Of a stretch of 64,000 nt of DNA, positions 12,648-24,572 are shown piece by piece. Below the pieces are notes generated by a model. That model was not told the DNA's origin and ran no database searches. It saw nothing but the letters and a program-made list of their open reading frames with translations. Position 1 is the stretch's first letter. Every line of letters starts with the position of its first letter. Source of the stretch: Aralia elata (Eukaryota; Streptophyta; Magnoliopsida; Apiales; Araliaceae); NCBI GenBank assembly GCA_034770075.1, contig CM068380.1, positions 24,420,638-24,484,637 on the forward strand, written 5' to 3'. The position numbers and the translations under genes were made by a program.

Positions 12648-13384
12648 TAGTTACTGTATTTGCAGTAGTACTGCAGTTCAATGTGTCAGCAGTAAATGGT
12701 TATCAATTATATGTTTGAGAATTCCTTTAATATGCAAATTTAAAATTTTAATGTGTTTTGAGGCATGGAATGTTATTACCATACTTTTTCAATGTTATAA
12801 CAAGGAACAACCTATAAAGCAAAAGCACTAGGTCTAATACCTTTGATGCTATGTTTATTTTTGTTTTTAATTTGTTTATTGATTGAGATAAGTTTAGCTT
12901 CTTTGTTATATTTTGATAGTTTATTTTATGGTGTGAGCTTTTTGTTTTTAGTTGTAGACAATGATTTTGTTTGATTACATAACCTATGTGAAAGAAATTT
13001 TAGAATGTGAAGCTTGGCACGGAGATCTTAAGTTTGAGTATCCTGATATTTATCTGCTATTGTTTAATATGCAATATGTTTTTATTATGGCTTTTGGGTG
13101 TAGACAATAAACTGAGTTGCTTTGGGCAATTGCAAATGGTGATATTCAATAGCTCTGGGGATATGAAAGTAGAAACTGCTTCAGCTTGGTAAATTGTTTT
13201 GATATAAGCAACATTATCTGGTGCAAATTATTACTGAGGGTCAGTTCCATGTTCCAATACTATATGTTTGGTTTTGATATTGTGTCCTGTTGATGACTTT
13301 TGATGTTTAGTTACTGTATTTGCAGTAGTACTGCAGTTCAATGTGTCAGCAGTAAATGGTTATCAGTTATATGTTTGAGAATTC
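12648..13384. repeat. Internal repeats of the gene-capturing hAT element
   Basis: A 77-bp direct repeat at 12648-12724 and 13308-13384 with one or two differences. A short inverted repeat follows: gaattcctttaatatgcaaa at about 12720 is found inverted at 13445-13468. These suggest rearrangement during assembly of the element. Confidence 0.75.
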
Positions 13385-14703
13385 TTGCATATTTTTTTTA
13401 GAGTTTATTTGCATTGTTTGTCAACATTTGAGGAGATAAAATTCTAAATTTGCATATTAAAGGAATTCTAAATTTGTTTGGCAGATTCTGTAATTATTTG
13501 AGGAGCCAGAGCACTGGCTAGAGATGCAGTGAAAGAGAGAAGAACTCGTGAATGGAATTAGTCTCAAAGCTGAATCGGGGTTATCTAAGTTTGACGACTC
13601 AGATTCTATGAAGGCTGAAACTATGTTTACTAATGAGAACTAGTCACTCATTTCCAAATGATCTGACATAATGACAGATCTATGTAGATACGTTAGCAAT
13701 TAATTGTTTTGCAAAGAGGGGGATGTGTATGTACGAGATTGGATAAATGTGATGATGTTACTAGAAATTGTATCATAGTATAATTAATATTGTACATTTA
13801 TCATTGTAATTTTTGTAATGCGTGTATTTTTATATATAAATGAAATTGAAGTTTTTCTAAGTTTTCATTTTTATGTCTCATTTTGATGTGATCCATCTCA
13901 GACTCGAGCTCAAATAGAAAGGCTCGCAAATCACTCGTTGTGAAAACGAGTCGAGTAACTCTGAGCCGAATAGTATCGAGTAATTCATTATATCGAACTT
14001 GAGTAGCCTTGAAAATTATCAATTCGAATTCGAGTCGAACTTGAATACAAATTTTCTGATCCGAGTCGAGCTTGAGCATTAGGGTGTTCGGATCGACTCG
14101 GGATCATTTTCACCCCTATTTATCAGACTTCACTCTTAAGAGTTGGCCTTCTGTTCTAACCAGAGATGGATTAGGTTGGGAAAATAATATTTAGGGAGAG
14201 TTTTTTGTTTCCATATTTTTCAATATCAGAATTTATGTTTAGGAAGCAACCAAATGTGGCTTTAGGTTTTAGGATAATACAAGCTCCATGATCAATGTGT
14301 ATATTATATATGATCATGATTTCTAACTATCGTTGTCTATTTAATGATACAAAATCTATTTAGTCGAGGAAACTATCTTTTCATTTAGGCTTTCAGAGAA
14401 TATAAGTTCCATGATCAATGTAACCAGTTTATCATATACTGTAAACTGCTATATTTGGGTAGAAAGAAAGAGACAGAAAAATGGTGAATGAGAGGTTATT
14501 TCTTTCTCATTAGTTTTCTCTATTTATAGTGCTAAATAGGTTACAACAATTCCTACAATCAAGCTATTATAATCCCTATAATTAAGCTAATCCCCATAAT
14601 CACAATCATTCCCTCTAAGTTAGCTATGATTATCTTGAGAGTATCCCTATAATTTATCTATAATTATTTTGAGAATATTTTACTTACATTCTAACACTCC
14701 CTC

Positions 14704-15003
14704 TCAAGTTGGTGCATATATATTTCGCATGCCCAACTCGACACATAGCGGATGAAACATTTTTTCACTCAATCCTTTAGTCAAGATGTCAGCTAATTGA
14801 TGTTCCGTCTTAATGAAAGGGATACAAATGAGACCATTAGTCAACTTCTCTTCGATGAAATGTCTGTCAATCTCAATGTGTTTCGTTCTGTCATGTTGTT
14901 CTAGATCATTTGTAATGCTAATGGTCGCCTTATTATCACGAAATAATCGCATTGGCTCTTTAGTTGTTATTCCCAAATCCTCAAATAACATACGAAGCCG
15001 CAT
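14704..15003 (-). pseudogene. Copia RNase H remnant (copy 1)
   Basis: Frame with MRLRMLFEDLGI, RLFRDNKATISI and HQLADILTKGLSEK, the C-terminal RNase H of copia polyproteins. The frame upstream (15075-15240) contains EAFSDANWAGFVDDR, typical of the RNase H start. Frames are broken. Confidence 0.85.
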
Positions 15004-15221
15004 TAGTTCGCATGCACCTAATGCAATAGCTCAATATTCTACATTGGCACTAGATTGAGCCACAACATGCTACGTCACGTGACAAAGTTGTCATTTACAA
15101 AAGAGCAATATCCGAAAGTAAATCGCCTATCATCTACAAAACCAGCCCAATTTGCGTCCGAGAAGGCTTCAATCTTCATGTGCCTATGTCGTGAGAATAA
15201 TATGCCTTTACTAGGAGCGGA

Positions 15222-17607
15222 TGTGACGTCCCCAAAATAGGGTCCATACAACCCCTTTTGGGTCGCCAAAAGACAAATAATCAACTTAATATTACAATAC
15301 AAAATACAACAAGTCACTATAAGTTTTCACTATAATTATTGTCACACTATCTTACAACATGGTGAAAAACTTCTATAGTAACTATCTCGGACCATCACTC
15401 CACTCCCCGGCTAGTCCCAACTACACTTTCTTTTCCTGAGGAAAACAATGGAACAAAAAGGAATAGGGTGAACTTAAATAGCCCAGTAAAGAATATCATA
15501 ACTAAGATAATAAATAATAAATTATCTTTAGTCTTCAACAATAATAAATTAGATATTTAGAACATATGGTAGATGATATAATTTTCAACAATAACTGCAA
15601 TGAAATAAGCAATCCATTAGAAGAGTCAAGTAGATCATAATGTCTACTATCTTTTCCAAGTTAGAAGTTCACCATCAATCTTTTCACCCTGTAACAACAC
15701 CAATCAACATTTTCTATTTATAATCATGCCCATCTACAACTTTAGGCCATAATTATGCTGATCAATTCATCTTTGTACTACAGGCTAAAGATGTGCAATT
15801 GTAATACCAATGGTCATGATCATATCAATCAATAGTTTATTGTCACAAAAGCTAAACAGAACTTTCACCACTTGCCACAAAGGCTAACACATTCTCAACA
15901 ACTTAGTCTTAATGATTAGTACAATAACAATGATATGAAGAATGGACAGAATAATCAGAATAATAAAATAAAGAATAAACATTCAAATTTGACATTTAAT
16001 TTGTCCAGAGTCTAATAATGTCCAAATTGTCAACATGATGACCAATTGTGAAGTCAAATTCAAGAATGATATTCAAGATTTATATTTCAAAGATAACGAT
16101 TAATATTAAATAAATAAGGTTCAGATAAATAGAATTTCAAGTGAAATGATACTAGAGGAATCGTAAATCTCAAAGGAGTTTCTAATCATTTCAGGAATTA
16201 TAGAGGCAATACTTACTATAGTAAATTTAGATTTAAAAGTATGAGAGAAAATGATATCCCTTACCTCAATTAGCAAGTGACTGGATGTTACTTTCTATGA
16301 AATTTATCAACCTAAATATTTTATAAGTTAATTAGTAACTATCACATATGGTGTAAACTAGCTCATGTATTTATCGAAAGTGACTGTATAATGTATTGTA
16401 CAGAATAAACTTCAAAATAATATTTCAAAACAAAATCTTTCAAAGGAAGTTTTTTTAAAATAACTCTTTTAAAGGAAGAATTATAAATACCGTGTGCTAT
16501 TTGTAGGTGCTTGACTAACTTTTATAGAAAAACTTACTTGAACAATATTTGTATTCTTACTGATCTTCACAAATACTCAAGAGAAAACTTAAGAAATTTT
16601 AGAGAGTGGAAGGAAGTATAAACAAGGAAGTTGTGAATTTCCTTATGTTAACCCTCCTATTTATAGCCAAAAATCTTCTATATTTTATAAATATAAAATT
16701 CATCCATTATCATTATTTATTCAAAAGCTAAATCATTATTTATTCAAAAGCTAAATCATTATTTATTCAAAAGATAAATCATTATCCAAAGATAAATCAT
16801 TATCATTATTTATTCAAAAGATAAATCATTATCATTATTTATTCAAAAGATAAATCATTATCTTTATTTATTCAAAAGATAAATCTTTATCAATATTTAT
16901 TCAAAAGCTAAATCATTATTTATTCAAAAGATAAATCATTATCAAAAGATAAATCATTATTTATATCACCAATATTATTATAGACTAGTAATTCCGGCAA
17001 CTCAATTGTTCCCAGGAAAGAGGGAGCATTCTGTATAAACGGCGCGCAATTAAATAACTCATTTCCTCGACAGAATTTTTAGACATTGCCAATAATGCTA
17101 ACTAGCTTAATAATATCATATCAAATAATATGAGTTATTGTGTCGTGTCAATTATTGAATCAATAATATGAAATATTGTGCATATGTTATTGTAGCAATT
17201 ATTGAATCAATAATATGAAATACTATGCAATACCGTGTGCTACTGTGGAATACTGCGTGCTACTGTACTTTTATTATCGGGTATTTTAACAATTAAAGGT
17301 GATAGTACTGTTGACAATTTTTATTAAAGGTGATAGTATTGTTGACAATTTTTATTAAAAAATTTATTTCTATCGTTTTCGATATCCGACAATTAGTCGT
17401 TGTGGGACCCACCAATGATTGGTTATTTTGACACCGTCGTACTTTATCGAATATAATATTTCCCTACAGAATGAATATTTCCCGACATATTTTATAAATT
17501 GCACATATCATTCTTAACTTACCATTTTATCAAATTAACACCTTATTGTATCACATAATAATAATAAGAAAAAATCACTTTTATTCAATAAAAGTTAGGA
17601 TTTTACA
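15222..17607 (-). mobile_element. Large solo LTR inserted in the copia element
   Basis: 2386 bp beginning TGTGACGTCC and ending TTTTACA, flanked by gcgga (15217-15221) and acgga (17608-17612), i.e. a 5-bp target duplication with one change. The copy-2 copia is uninterrupted here (agagcggacttc, near 53254). On the minus strand a TATA box (ctataaatagg, near 16660) lies about 950 bp from the start. No internal region, so it looks like recombination between two LTRs. The terminal TGTGACGTCC suggests Ty3/gypsy; the family is not certain. Confidence 0.75.
16725..16970. repeat. Tandem array in the solo LTR
   Basis: About nine irregular copies of a 20-28 bp unit (aaatcattatttattcaaaag). It lies upstream of the putative TATA box on the minus strand, i.e. 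in the U3 region. Confidence 0.85.
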
Positions 17608-18154
17608 ACGGACTTCAAATATCTCAAAATTCTGTATACATTATCCATATGACAAACCCGTGGATCATGCATATATTGACTCACTACACCCACAACATAA
17701 AAAATGTCAGGTCTAGTATGGGAAAGATATATCAATCGACCCATTAAGCGTTGATATCTCTCCTTATCAACGGTCGGTCATGTGCCACTTGTTGGATGAT
17801 GATTAACCTCTATAGGAGAATCAGTTGGTTTGTATCCCAACATGCCTGTTTAGTTAATAAATCTAGAACATACTTTCGTTGTGATATGAAGATGCCAATA
17901 GAAGATCTGGCAAATTCTATAATAAAAGAGTATTTTAGAGTGCTACGGTCTTTGATCTCAAATTCACTTGCAATTTGTCCTTAAGACTGACTATCTCATC
18001 TTCGTCATTCCCAGTTACCATAATATCATCAACATAAACAATAAGAATGACAATTAATCTTATCATTTCTATGTTTCACAAACGTAGTATGATCTGCTCG
18101 ACTCTGTTTACCCAAACCTCACCATGGCTTTATAGAATCTGTCAAACCAAGCTC
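17608..18154 (-). pseudogene. Copia reverse transcriptase remnant (copy 1)
   Basis: Continues the copia sequence after the solo LTR; matches 53255-53798 of copy 2, including the YVDD-loop region with several small indels. Ends at the duplication junction. Confidence 0.8.
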
Positions 18155-19653
18155 AATTGTAATTCGATTCAAAATTATCGCAATATATAACACGACTCTA
18201 TAACTATTTGTGCAAAATGTTATACTGAAAAGTTACATTTGTTTGCGAAAATGATAAACTAGATATAATTATTTGTACTAATTTAATATTATTATGAATT
18301 ATTTTATTTTCTAAATAATTCTTTATTTAATTTCATGGATTATTGTTATTATTTAAGGTCACTGGGTACTTCAAGAGAGAATTATATAATATCATTTTTC
18401 CACTTGAGATTATAATTCATCATCAAAATGTCTTAAAATGACAAAACATACTTTATAAATTAAATAAAAAAAATTAACTACAAGATAAAATAATTTATAA
18501 TAATGTTGAATTAGTACAAATAATTTTATTTCATCTTTATTTTTACAAATAAATATGAACATAGAATCTAACTTTCGAGAATATTCATATATCTCGAGTC
18601 ACTCCACTTAAAAACTTAAAATTTTAAGCTAAAAATTTAATATAGTATCAGAGTTTACTCTAAATTTTAAAGTTGTAATAGTATGTTTTATTTGTGTTAA
18701 ATTTTTATAATATGGGTCACACCCTAAACCACATTACTATGAAGCTTTTGTTATAAAAACAAAATAATTACAATTATTTGTCTGTGTTTGAAAGAATTAT
18801 TATTTTAATTCTTTTATTAGAATTCTTTCTTTTTTTTAACAGATTATAATTTTAATATATTTAGACTGTTTGATAAAAAAATAAAAATAAAAATAAAATA
18901 AAATAAAAAACTTTTTTTATTATGTGTCACATGCACCCTAAACCACAATACTATTAAGCTTTTGTGTGCTAAAAACAAAATAATAAGTATAATTTATAGA
19001 ATTTCTTCCTATTCCACTTCTCTCTCTCTCTCTCTGCAACATGCTTTATAAAAGTCGATGACTAGATAACTCAGAATCTGTTACCTCTTTTACTAAATAA
19101 GTTTTTTTTTATAGCTTTACTAAATAAGATAGGAAAAAGTATTTGTTATAAATTATAATAATGATAGTGCACTCTTTCATGGCATGATGAGAGAGAAATA
19201 TAATTATAAATAATTATACTCATATAAGATCATTACTAATTTTTAATATTAATTTAAATTATTGTAAATTCAAAATTAATATGAATAATTTTAATTTTAA
19301 TCGATATGATAATAAATATTATAAATTATCTAAAAAATATTAATTATTATAAATTTTATTATTTTATAATTTTTAATGAGTCATTATAATTTTAAATTTA
19401 ATAATATTTTTAGTTAATTTTTAAAAATTAATAATAATCTTATAATTTAAAACAGAAAAAATAAACTATTGAAGTTATAATTTTCATTGTCACGTGTGAC
19501 TTGTAATGTGATTTCTGTAATTTATAATATTGGAGTTTTAATTTTTACTGTCACATGTGATTGTTAAAATGTGAAATCCTCGTACGGTCACGTTAACAGT
19601 AAATTATTATACTTACCAAAAAGAATATAAATTATTCTAATATTATATATGCA
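18155..19653. other. AT-rich intergenic stretch with hairpin repeats
   Basis: No gene. An inverted repeat (arms about 18250-18295 and 18484-18530, aattatttgtactaat) looks like a MITE. A direct repeat of about 60 bp recurs at 18714 and 18925 (caccctaaaccaca-tacta). A further AT-rich hairpin resembling the MITE at 20142 lies at about 19230-19470. Confidence 0.5.
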
Positions 19654-19882
19654 AAATTAGGGAAGAGTGTGACGCGGATACAAGGAGTATCTGCATTCAC
19701 ATTTATATATGTGTACATACAGATGCGCTTACAAATGTGGATACAATAACTTTTAAAATAAATAATTATAAAAAATTTATCCATCAAGATAATAAATAAA
19801 AATACAATGACATGATTGCAACTATTGTTAAACGTGAGGTCAACAACAAATAAGTTTAATAATTCATCACAATTACTGTATG

Positions 19883-20139
19883 CTCCCTCTGTCCCAAATT
19901 AATTGTTCAGTTTTGACTTTTTAAAATTAAATTGACCATTTTTAAAACTAATCTTTTTACTATTTTTGCTAAAATATAGGTGAAGAGATTATAACCAAAG
20001 AAAGTATATACAATTTATTACTAACCCCAATTTTTATAATTTTAAAAATATATTTATATATGTTTAATTATTAATTCTAAAAATAGTCAATTTGACTTAA
20101 AAAAGTCAAAACTGAGCAATTAATTTGGGACGGAGGGAG
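19883..20139. mobile_element. Stowaway-like MITE
   Basis: Terminal inverted repeats ctccctctgtcccaaattaa / ttaatttgggacggagggag with inner arms (tttgactttttaa). TA follows the right end. Same family as 20846-21103. Confidence 0.85.
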
Positions 20140-20141
20140 TA

Positions 20142-20399
20142 CTCTTTACGTTCCATATTATTTGATCATTGTTAATTTTTTAAAGTCAACTTAAGAGATT
20201 TTTAAACTCGAAATTAACTTAAATTCTTTTAAATTTAATCAATACAAATATGAATATTGTAAACTATCTAAAAAGTACTATTCATTATAAATATTACTGT
20301 TTCATAATTTTTAATGAGTTATCTTAATTTTGAGTTTAAAAATGTCTCTAATTAACTTTTAAAAGTCAATAATGATCAATTAATTTGGAACGGAGGGAG
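20142..20399. mobile_element. Stowaway-like MITE, adjacent to the previous one
   Basis: 258 bp flanked by TA on both sides (20140-20141 and 20400-20401). Right end aatttggaacggagggag; left end decayed (ctctttacgttccat). It shares its left TA with the right TA of the preceding MITE. Confidence 0.8.
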
Positions 20400-20845
20400 T
20401 ATAATTCAACTAATCAAATGTGATAAGAAATTTAGAAAATGTGACATTAGCTCTTAAGCCATAAAAATAGTAAAGGAAAAGTTTCGAACAAAACAATAAA
20501 AAAATTTTTTTAACAAAAATACTCAGGTTATTGAAATTCAAATCACATACACATTACAAGGATATGATTTTATAATAGTTTATTTAGTAATTAATCAATT
20601 AATTAATATACAAACCATAAAACCAATGCAAACAATGCCTAGCTTGATAGTAGGCAGGAGTGTTCATAGTATTATTTTAATTCATGTGAAGTAACTAGTA
20701 CCTTAATCTATATTTTAGGATATTTAAAATAATTTGCTACTTATTTATATGTTGTACCTTTTGGCATTGTGTTTGGAGATTGACAAGAGAGTTAGATTTA
20801 AATTTTAAGATTTCCAAATATGTGTGTGTGTCTATATATATAATA

Positions 20846-21103
20846 TTCCCTCTGTCCCAAATTAATTGTATTTCTAGGACTTTTAAAAGTCAAATTGACT
20901 ATTTTTAAAACTAATTTTTTTACTATTTTTGCTAACATATAGGTGAAGATATTATAACCAAAAGAAAGTATATACAATTTATTACTAATTTTAATTTTTA
21001 TAATTTTAGAAATTTATTTATATATGCTTAATTATTAATTTTAAAAATAGTCAATTTGACTTAAAAAAGTCCTAGAAAAGCAATTAATTTGGGACGGAGG
21101 GAG
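20846..21103. mobile_element. Stowaway-like MITE
   Basis: 258 bp, TA on both sides, ends ttccctctgtcccaaattaa / ttaatttgggacggagggag. Nearly the same interior as 19883-20139 (ataggtgaag-attataaccaaa). Confidence 0.85.
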
Positions 21104-21539
21104 TAAATTATATATATATATATATATAGAAACATGTGGTGCGGTGTGCGGATACTACTTATATCCTCATCTATATATATGTGCGGATACAAATTGTAAA
21201 AATCGTACTGCACCGCATCGCACCACAATGTGCAAATACAGTGCAGATGCAAATACAAATGTGAATTCTTGTTCTTCCCTAGGGTGTCAAACCCCCAGGC
21301 AGACACAAAGTACAATCAATATATGTTGTCACCCAGACTGAAAGTTGTAAATATAACTAAGTATCATATTAATTTAATTTTGGATATAAACAATTGAATA
21401 TTAAACTCTTAATATAGTAAAATTATGAAATTCTTTAATTTTGATAGTCTTTTCTATGGCCAGGAATTACTATCATCACAACATGATTTCGTCTTACCTC
21501 TATATGATCCAAGGCCGGCATTGGCCTCGATACTATTTA

Positions 21540-22037
21540 TGATGCGTTTGTGAGTTTGGAGGGATGAGATAAAAAGGAAAGTGAAGGGAAAGTATAGGAG
21601 GGGAAGGGATGAGAATGAATTATAATTTTCCCTTGTCATATTTGAGAGTTTTAAAAAGGAATGGAAGAGATGAAATTTTAATTATATTTTTCCTTATTTG
21701 TGAGTTTAAAAGGAGGAAAGGAAAGGAAAAATATTTTAATTTTTAAACTACACTATTATTATATTATCCTTACATATTAATATAATAAATGACATGATTT
21801 ATTTTGAAAGGTTACTTTAAGTAATATAAAATATCTAACTTTCTTATCATTTCCCATCTCTCCAAATTATTCCACTTTTGAGGGAAAAATTTTGAGCCAA
21901 AAATTAAATTAATTTTACCTTCAAATCTCTTCCATTTCTTCCTAAAAAAACTCACAAACATGAAATTTGGAGGGATTTTAATTATTTTTCCTTCCCTTCC
22001 TTTCCTTTTTCCTAAAAAAAAACTTACAAACACAGTA
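21540..22037. mobile_element. Tourist/Harbinger-like MITE
   Basis: Ends tgatgcgtttgtgagttt and, in reverse, tactgtgtttgtaagttt, with TTA on both sides. Interior is purine-rich on the left and pyrimidine-rich on the right, so the whole 498 bp can fold back. Confidence 0.5.
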
Positions 22038-22689
22038 TTATAGCCAACCAATTTTTCACCGTTCAATATATGAGCGAATGGTTCAGACTTAAAAATTTAT
22101 GAAACTATTTGTAAGAAATTTTTGTGGATAGCTTTAAGTATCTGCTACTAATTCTTGCCGATAACTTTTTATATTAAAAAACCCAAAAGGGTCAGAATAC
22201 TTCTTCTCTCTGCTAAAACAAAAAAAATTCTTTTTTTCAATCAAACTTCAAAATTTAATATCTTTTTCGTTATAAATTTAAAATTGTCAATCTATATATC
22301 ATTGGAAAGGTTTCAGAAAGATATACAAAACAAGAGGTATTGTTCATATGTTTTGATGTAGTTTAAGTATCAAAAGATGCAATCAATGCCTATAAGGTAT
22401 ACTTCAAAATACAAAATTGTAACCTAAATTTTTGTCATTTAACTAAATTAAAATATATTAACAACGTATCTTGTTTTGAAGATTTTAACGAGATTTTTTC
22501 AACAATTTCTTGTGAATACTTCAAGTTACCTTCTAATTGCTGTCATTTAATTTTTAGCTAAATGGTGTGAGATCAATTGGCCAAAAATAGGGCCAGAGTC
22601 AGTGTGGGCCCTGGATCATCCCCCGTATAATAGGATGTTGATATATGTAAACCCTGAATGTATTTTTACACACATTTTATGAGAAACCC

Positions 22690-22727
<38 letters not shown>

Positions 22728-23461
22728 CAATTAACAAATTTACAATATATCCAGCACTTGTCTTAAAATTTATTGTACATCATATTTACAAGACAAAATA
22801 CGTAGACTTAGATCTTTCAAAAAATGATCTACAATCATATATGAAACTAACTACTATATTAAGCTAGTTATTTTCTTAATTAACAACATCCTTTTTAATT
22901 TGAAATATTTTATATTATAATATATTGAAAAATTAAACAATGCCTAGCTTAAATAAGATATTAGAAAAAATAAAATAGTAAAAGATTTATAAATAGTAAC
23001 TTTCTTGTTCGTATATTTTAAGACATGATATATAATTTAGCTTGATATCATATTAAAGTGATACTCTACAATATAGTCAAATTGTTTTATCTAATTCAAA
23101 AAAAATTATTTTGACTCGAAATCAATTCACGTGTTTTAAAATTCAAAGTCAATAGGAAATTATTTAGTCAATAAAATTCGAAATATTTTAAAATATTTAA
23201 AAAGAACTGTCAATTATTAATTTATTAATTTAAAATTTTAATATATATATATATATGTATATATCAAATTTAAAATTTTAAAAATTACTACTACCATGAC
23301 TAATAATTTACATTTCATGATTTAAATATAATTGATAGAGGTTTCTTAATTTAGTTTTAATTAAGTATAAAAAAGCTTAAGGCTAAAATGGACAAGTGTT
23401 ATATGATGTAATTAACTTTCAATTAATCAAGGGTAATATTGTGTCTTTAACATAAAAGGGT
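22038..23461. other. AT-rich intergenic stretch, no gene seen
   Basis: Low complexity with an (AT)n tract at 22696-22726 and another near 23238-23262. No recognisable coding or mobile sequence. Confidence 0.6.
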
Positions 23462-23469
23462 GTGCATAT

Positions 23470-23886
23470 CATAGTTTTAAAACCCGGATTGGACCGTCGA
23501 TCGGACCGGTAAAAATCAGAACCGGTCCACTCTCCTGTCCGATTTGGACCAATTAATCGGTTTTGGTCAACACCTGGTTGACCACCGGTCGAACCGGTGG
23601 TTCAACCGATAAAACCGGTTAGTTGACCCGATTTTAATATTATTTTTTTACTAAAAAAAAATTAATATTAAAATTAACCTCTTTTAGTAATATTATAACT
23701 CAAATTTATTATATTTTAGTTCATAAAAACGAGATTTTTAAAAATTTTATTAATTAGTAATAATATATATTTTTATATATTAATGACGTCACTTGATCAA
23801 TAACAGTTCGACCACTGGTTGGATCAGTGACCCATCTACCTGGTACCTTTTTCGGTTCAATGACCGGTCCGAGACTGAAAACCTTG
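23470..23886. mobile_element. hAT-like MITE with CCGGT motifs
   Basis: 417 bp flanked by a perfect 8-bp duplication gtgcatat (23462-23469 and 23887-23894). Ends catagttttaaaaccc and, in reverse, caaggttttcagtc. GGACCGGT / AACCGGT motifs are clustered near both ends, as in hAT subterminal regions. Confidence 0.75.
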
Positions 23887-23904
23887 GTGCATATATCCGC
23901 ACCA

Positions 23905-23957
<53 letters not shown>
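23905..23957. repeat. (TG)n(TA)n microsatellite
   Basis: Compound dinucleotide tract immediately beside the hAT MITE. Confidence 0.95.
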
Positions 23958-23959
<2 letters not shown>

Positions 23960-24572
23960 TTCGCCCTCAAAAGAATGGTTTAATATACAATTTTTTTGTC
24001 CTCAAAATGATGGCAATAAGTATATAAAGTAAGGGTAAATATATCATTTAGTAGAATCCACTAATATATAAAAAAGAAAAATGATATACATATCGATAAA
24101 TATTTGACGAAGTTGAATTACGACTAACCTGAAAGTGCATGTAATAAGATAAAATAAATTAAAGTGGGACCTTTCTTAATTCCTACCTATCTTATATATG
24201 CACATACGTCGCAATCATAATTCGACTGAAAACTTTTGCAATGTAGAACAGTACCCTATAAAAAAAAGAATGACTCATCATTTTATGGAGTTTTGTAGGG
24301 CAACTTAATCAGATGAACAATAATTGAAGTTGTAGGGGTGGTTTTTTCAATTTTTGGGGGAAAAAGTCAGCTGGGACAGGTCAAAGTTTTATGCTTTTTA
24401 ATTCTTAGCTTTTCTATGAATATGGATTTGTTTTGGATTGGTACATTTCATCTCTTTGATCTTGCTGATATTGGGATTCAAATGATACTCCATGCTAAGG
24501 CTGCGGTGATAGTTCATTCGTGCTTGTGGAAGCTCTTTTTGGGTGAAACATAGTAGGTGCTATTCTTGTACA

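Larger units (their letters stand above)
11153..14118. mobile_element. hAT element with captured GT47 gene fragment
   Basis: 2966-bp insertion in copy 1 only. Ends TAGGGGTGAAAA / TTTTCACCCCTA, and an exact 8-bp target duplication TTTATCAG at 11145-11152 and 14119-14126. Copy 2 has the intact empty site with one TTTATCAG at 46873-46880. Subterminal regions (11165-11440 and 13890-14100) are rich in GATCCGAGTC / CGAGTCGAG motifs, as in hAT elements. No transposase frame, so it is non-autonomous. It carries two spliceable exons of a plant exostosin-family gene (next entries), which makes it a Pack-type element. Confidence 0.88.
1..18154 (+). repeat. Segmental duplication, copy 1
   Basis: Collinear with about 36839-53798. 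Homology is visible from the first bases of the window, through three hydrolase exons and their introns, to a sharp end at 18154 inside a copia reverse transcriptase (copy 2 continues with ctaggggactgc). The left boundary is outside the window. Private insertions in this copy: 273-563, 5100-6356, 11153-14118 and 15222-17607. Confidence 0.9.
14440..18154 (-). mobile_element. Ty1/copia element, truncated by the duplication end (copy 1)
   Basis: The left LTR (14440-14695) begins TGTAAACTGC and ends CTAACA. RNase H remnants follow on the minus strand (14704-15240, motifs DNKATISI, HIEIDRHFIEEK, ADILTKGL), then a 2.4 kb solo LTR insertion, then reverse transcriptase remnants (17608-18154). It stops abruptly where copy 2 continues. 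The position is the same as in copy 2, so insertion preceded duplication. Confidence 0.85.

Noticed and set aside
16725..16970. CRISPR-like regular array
   Set aside because: Units are contiguous without unique spacers, in a plant LTR; an ordinary tandem repeat.
23793..24032. Open frames over TA repeats (also 33248-33583 and 27227-27415)
   Set aside because: Poly-Tyr-Ile frames produced by (TA)n tracts, not genes.
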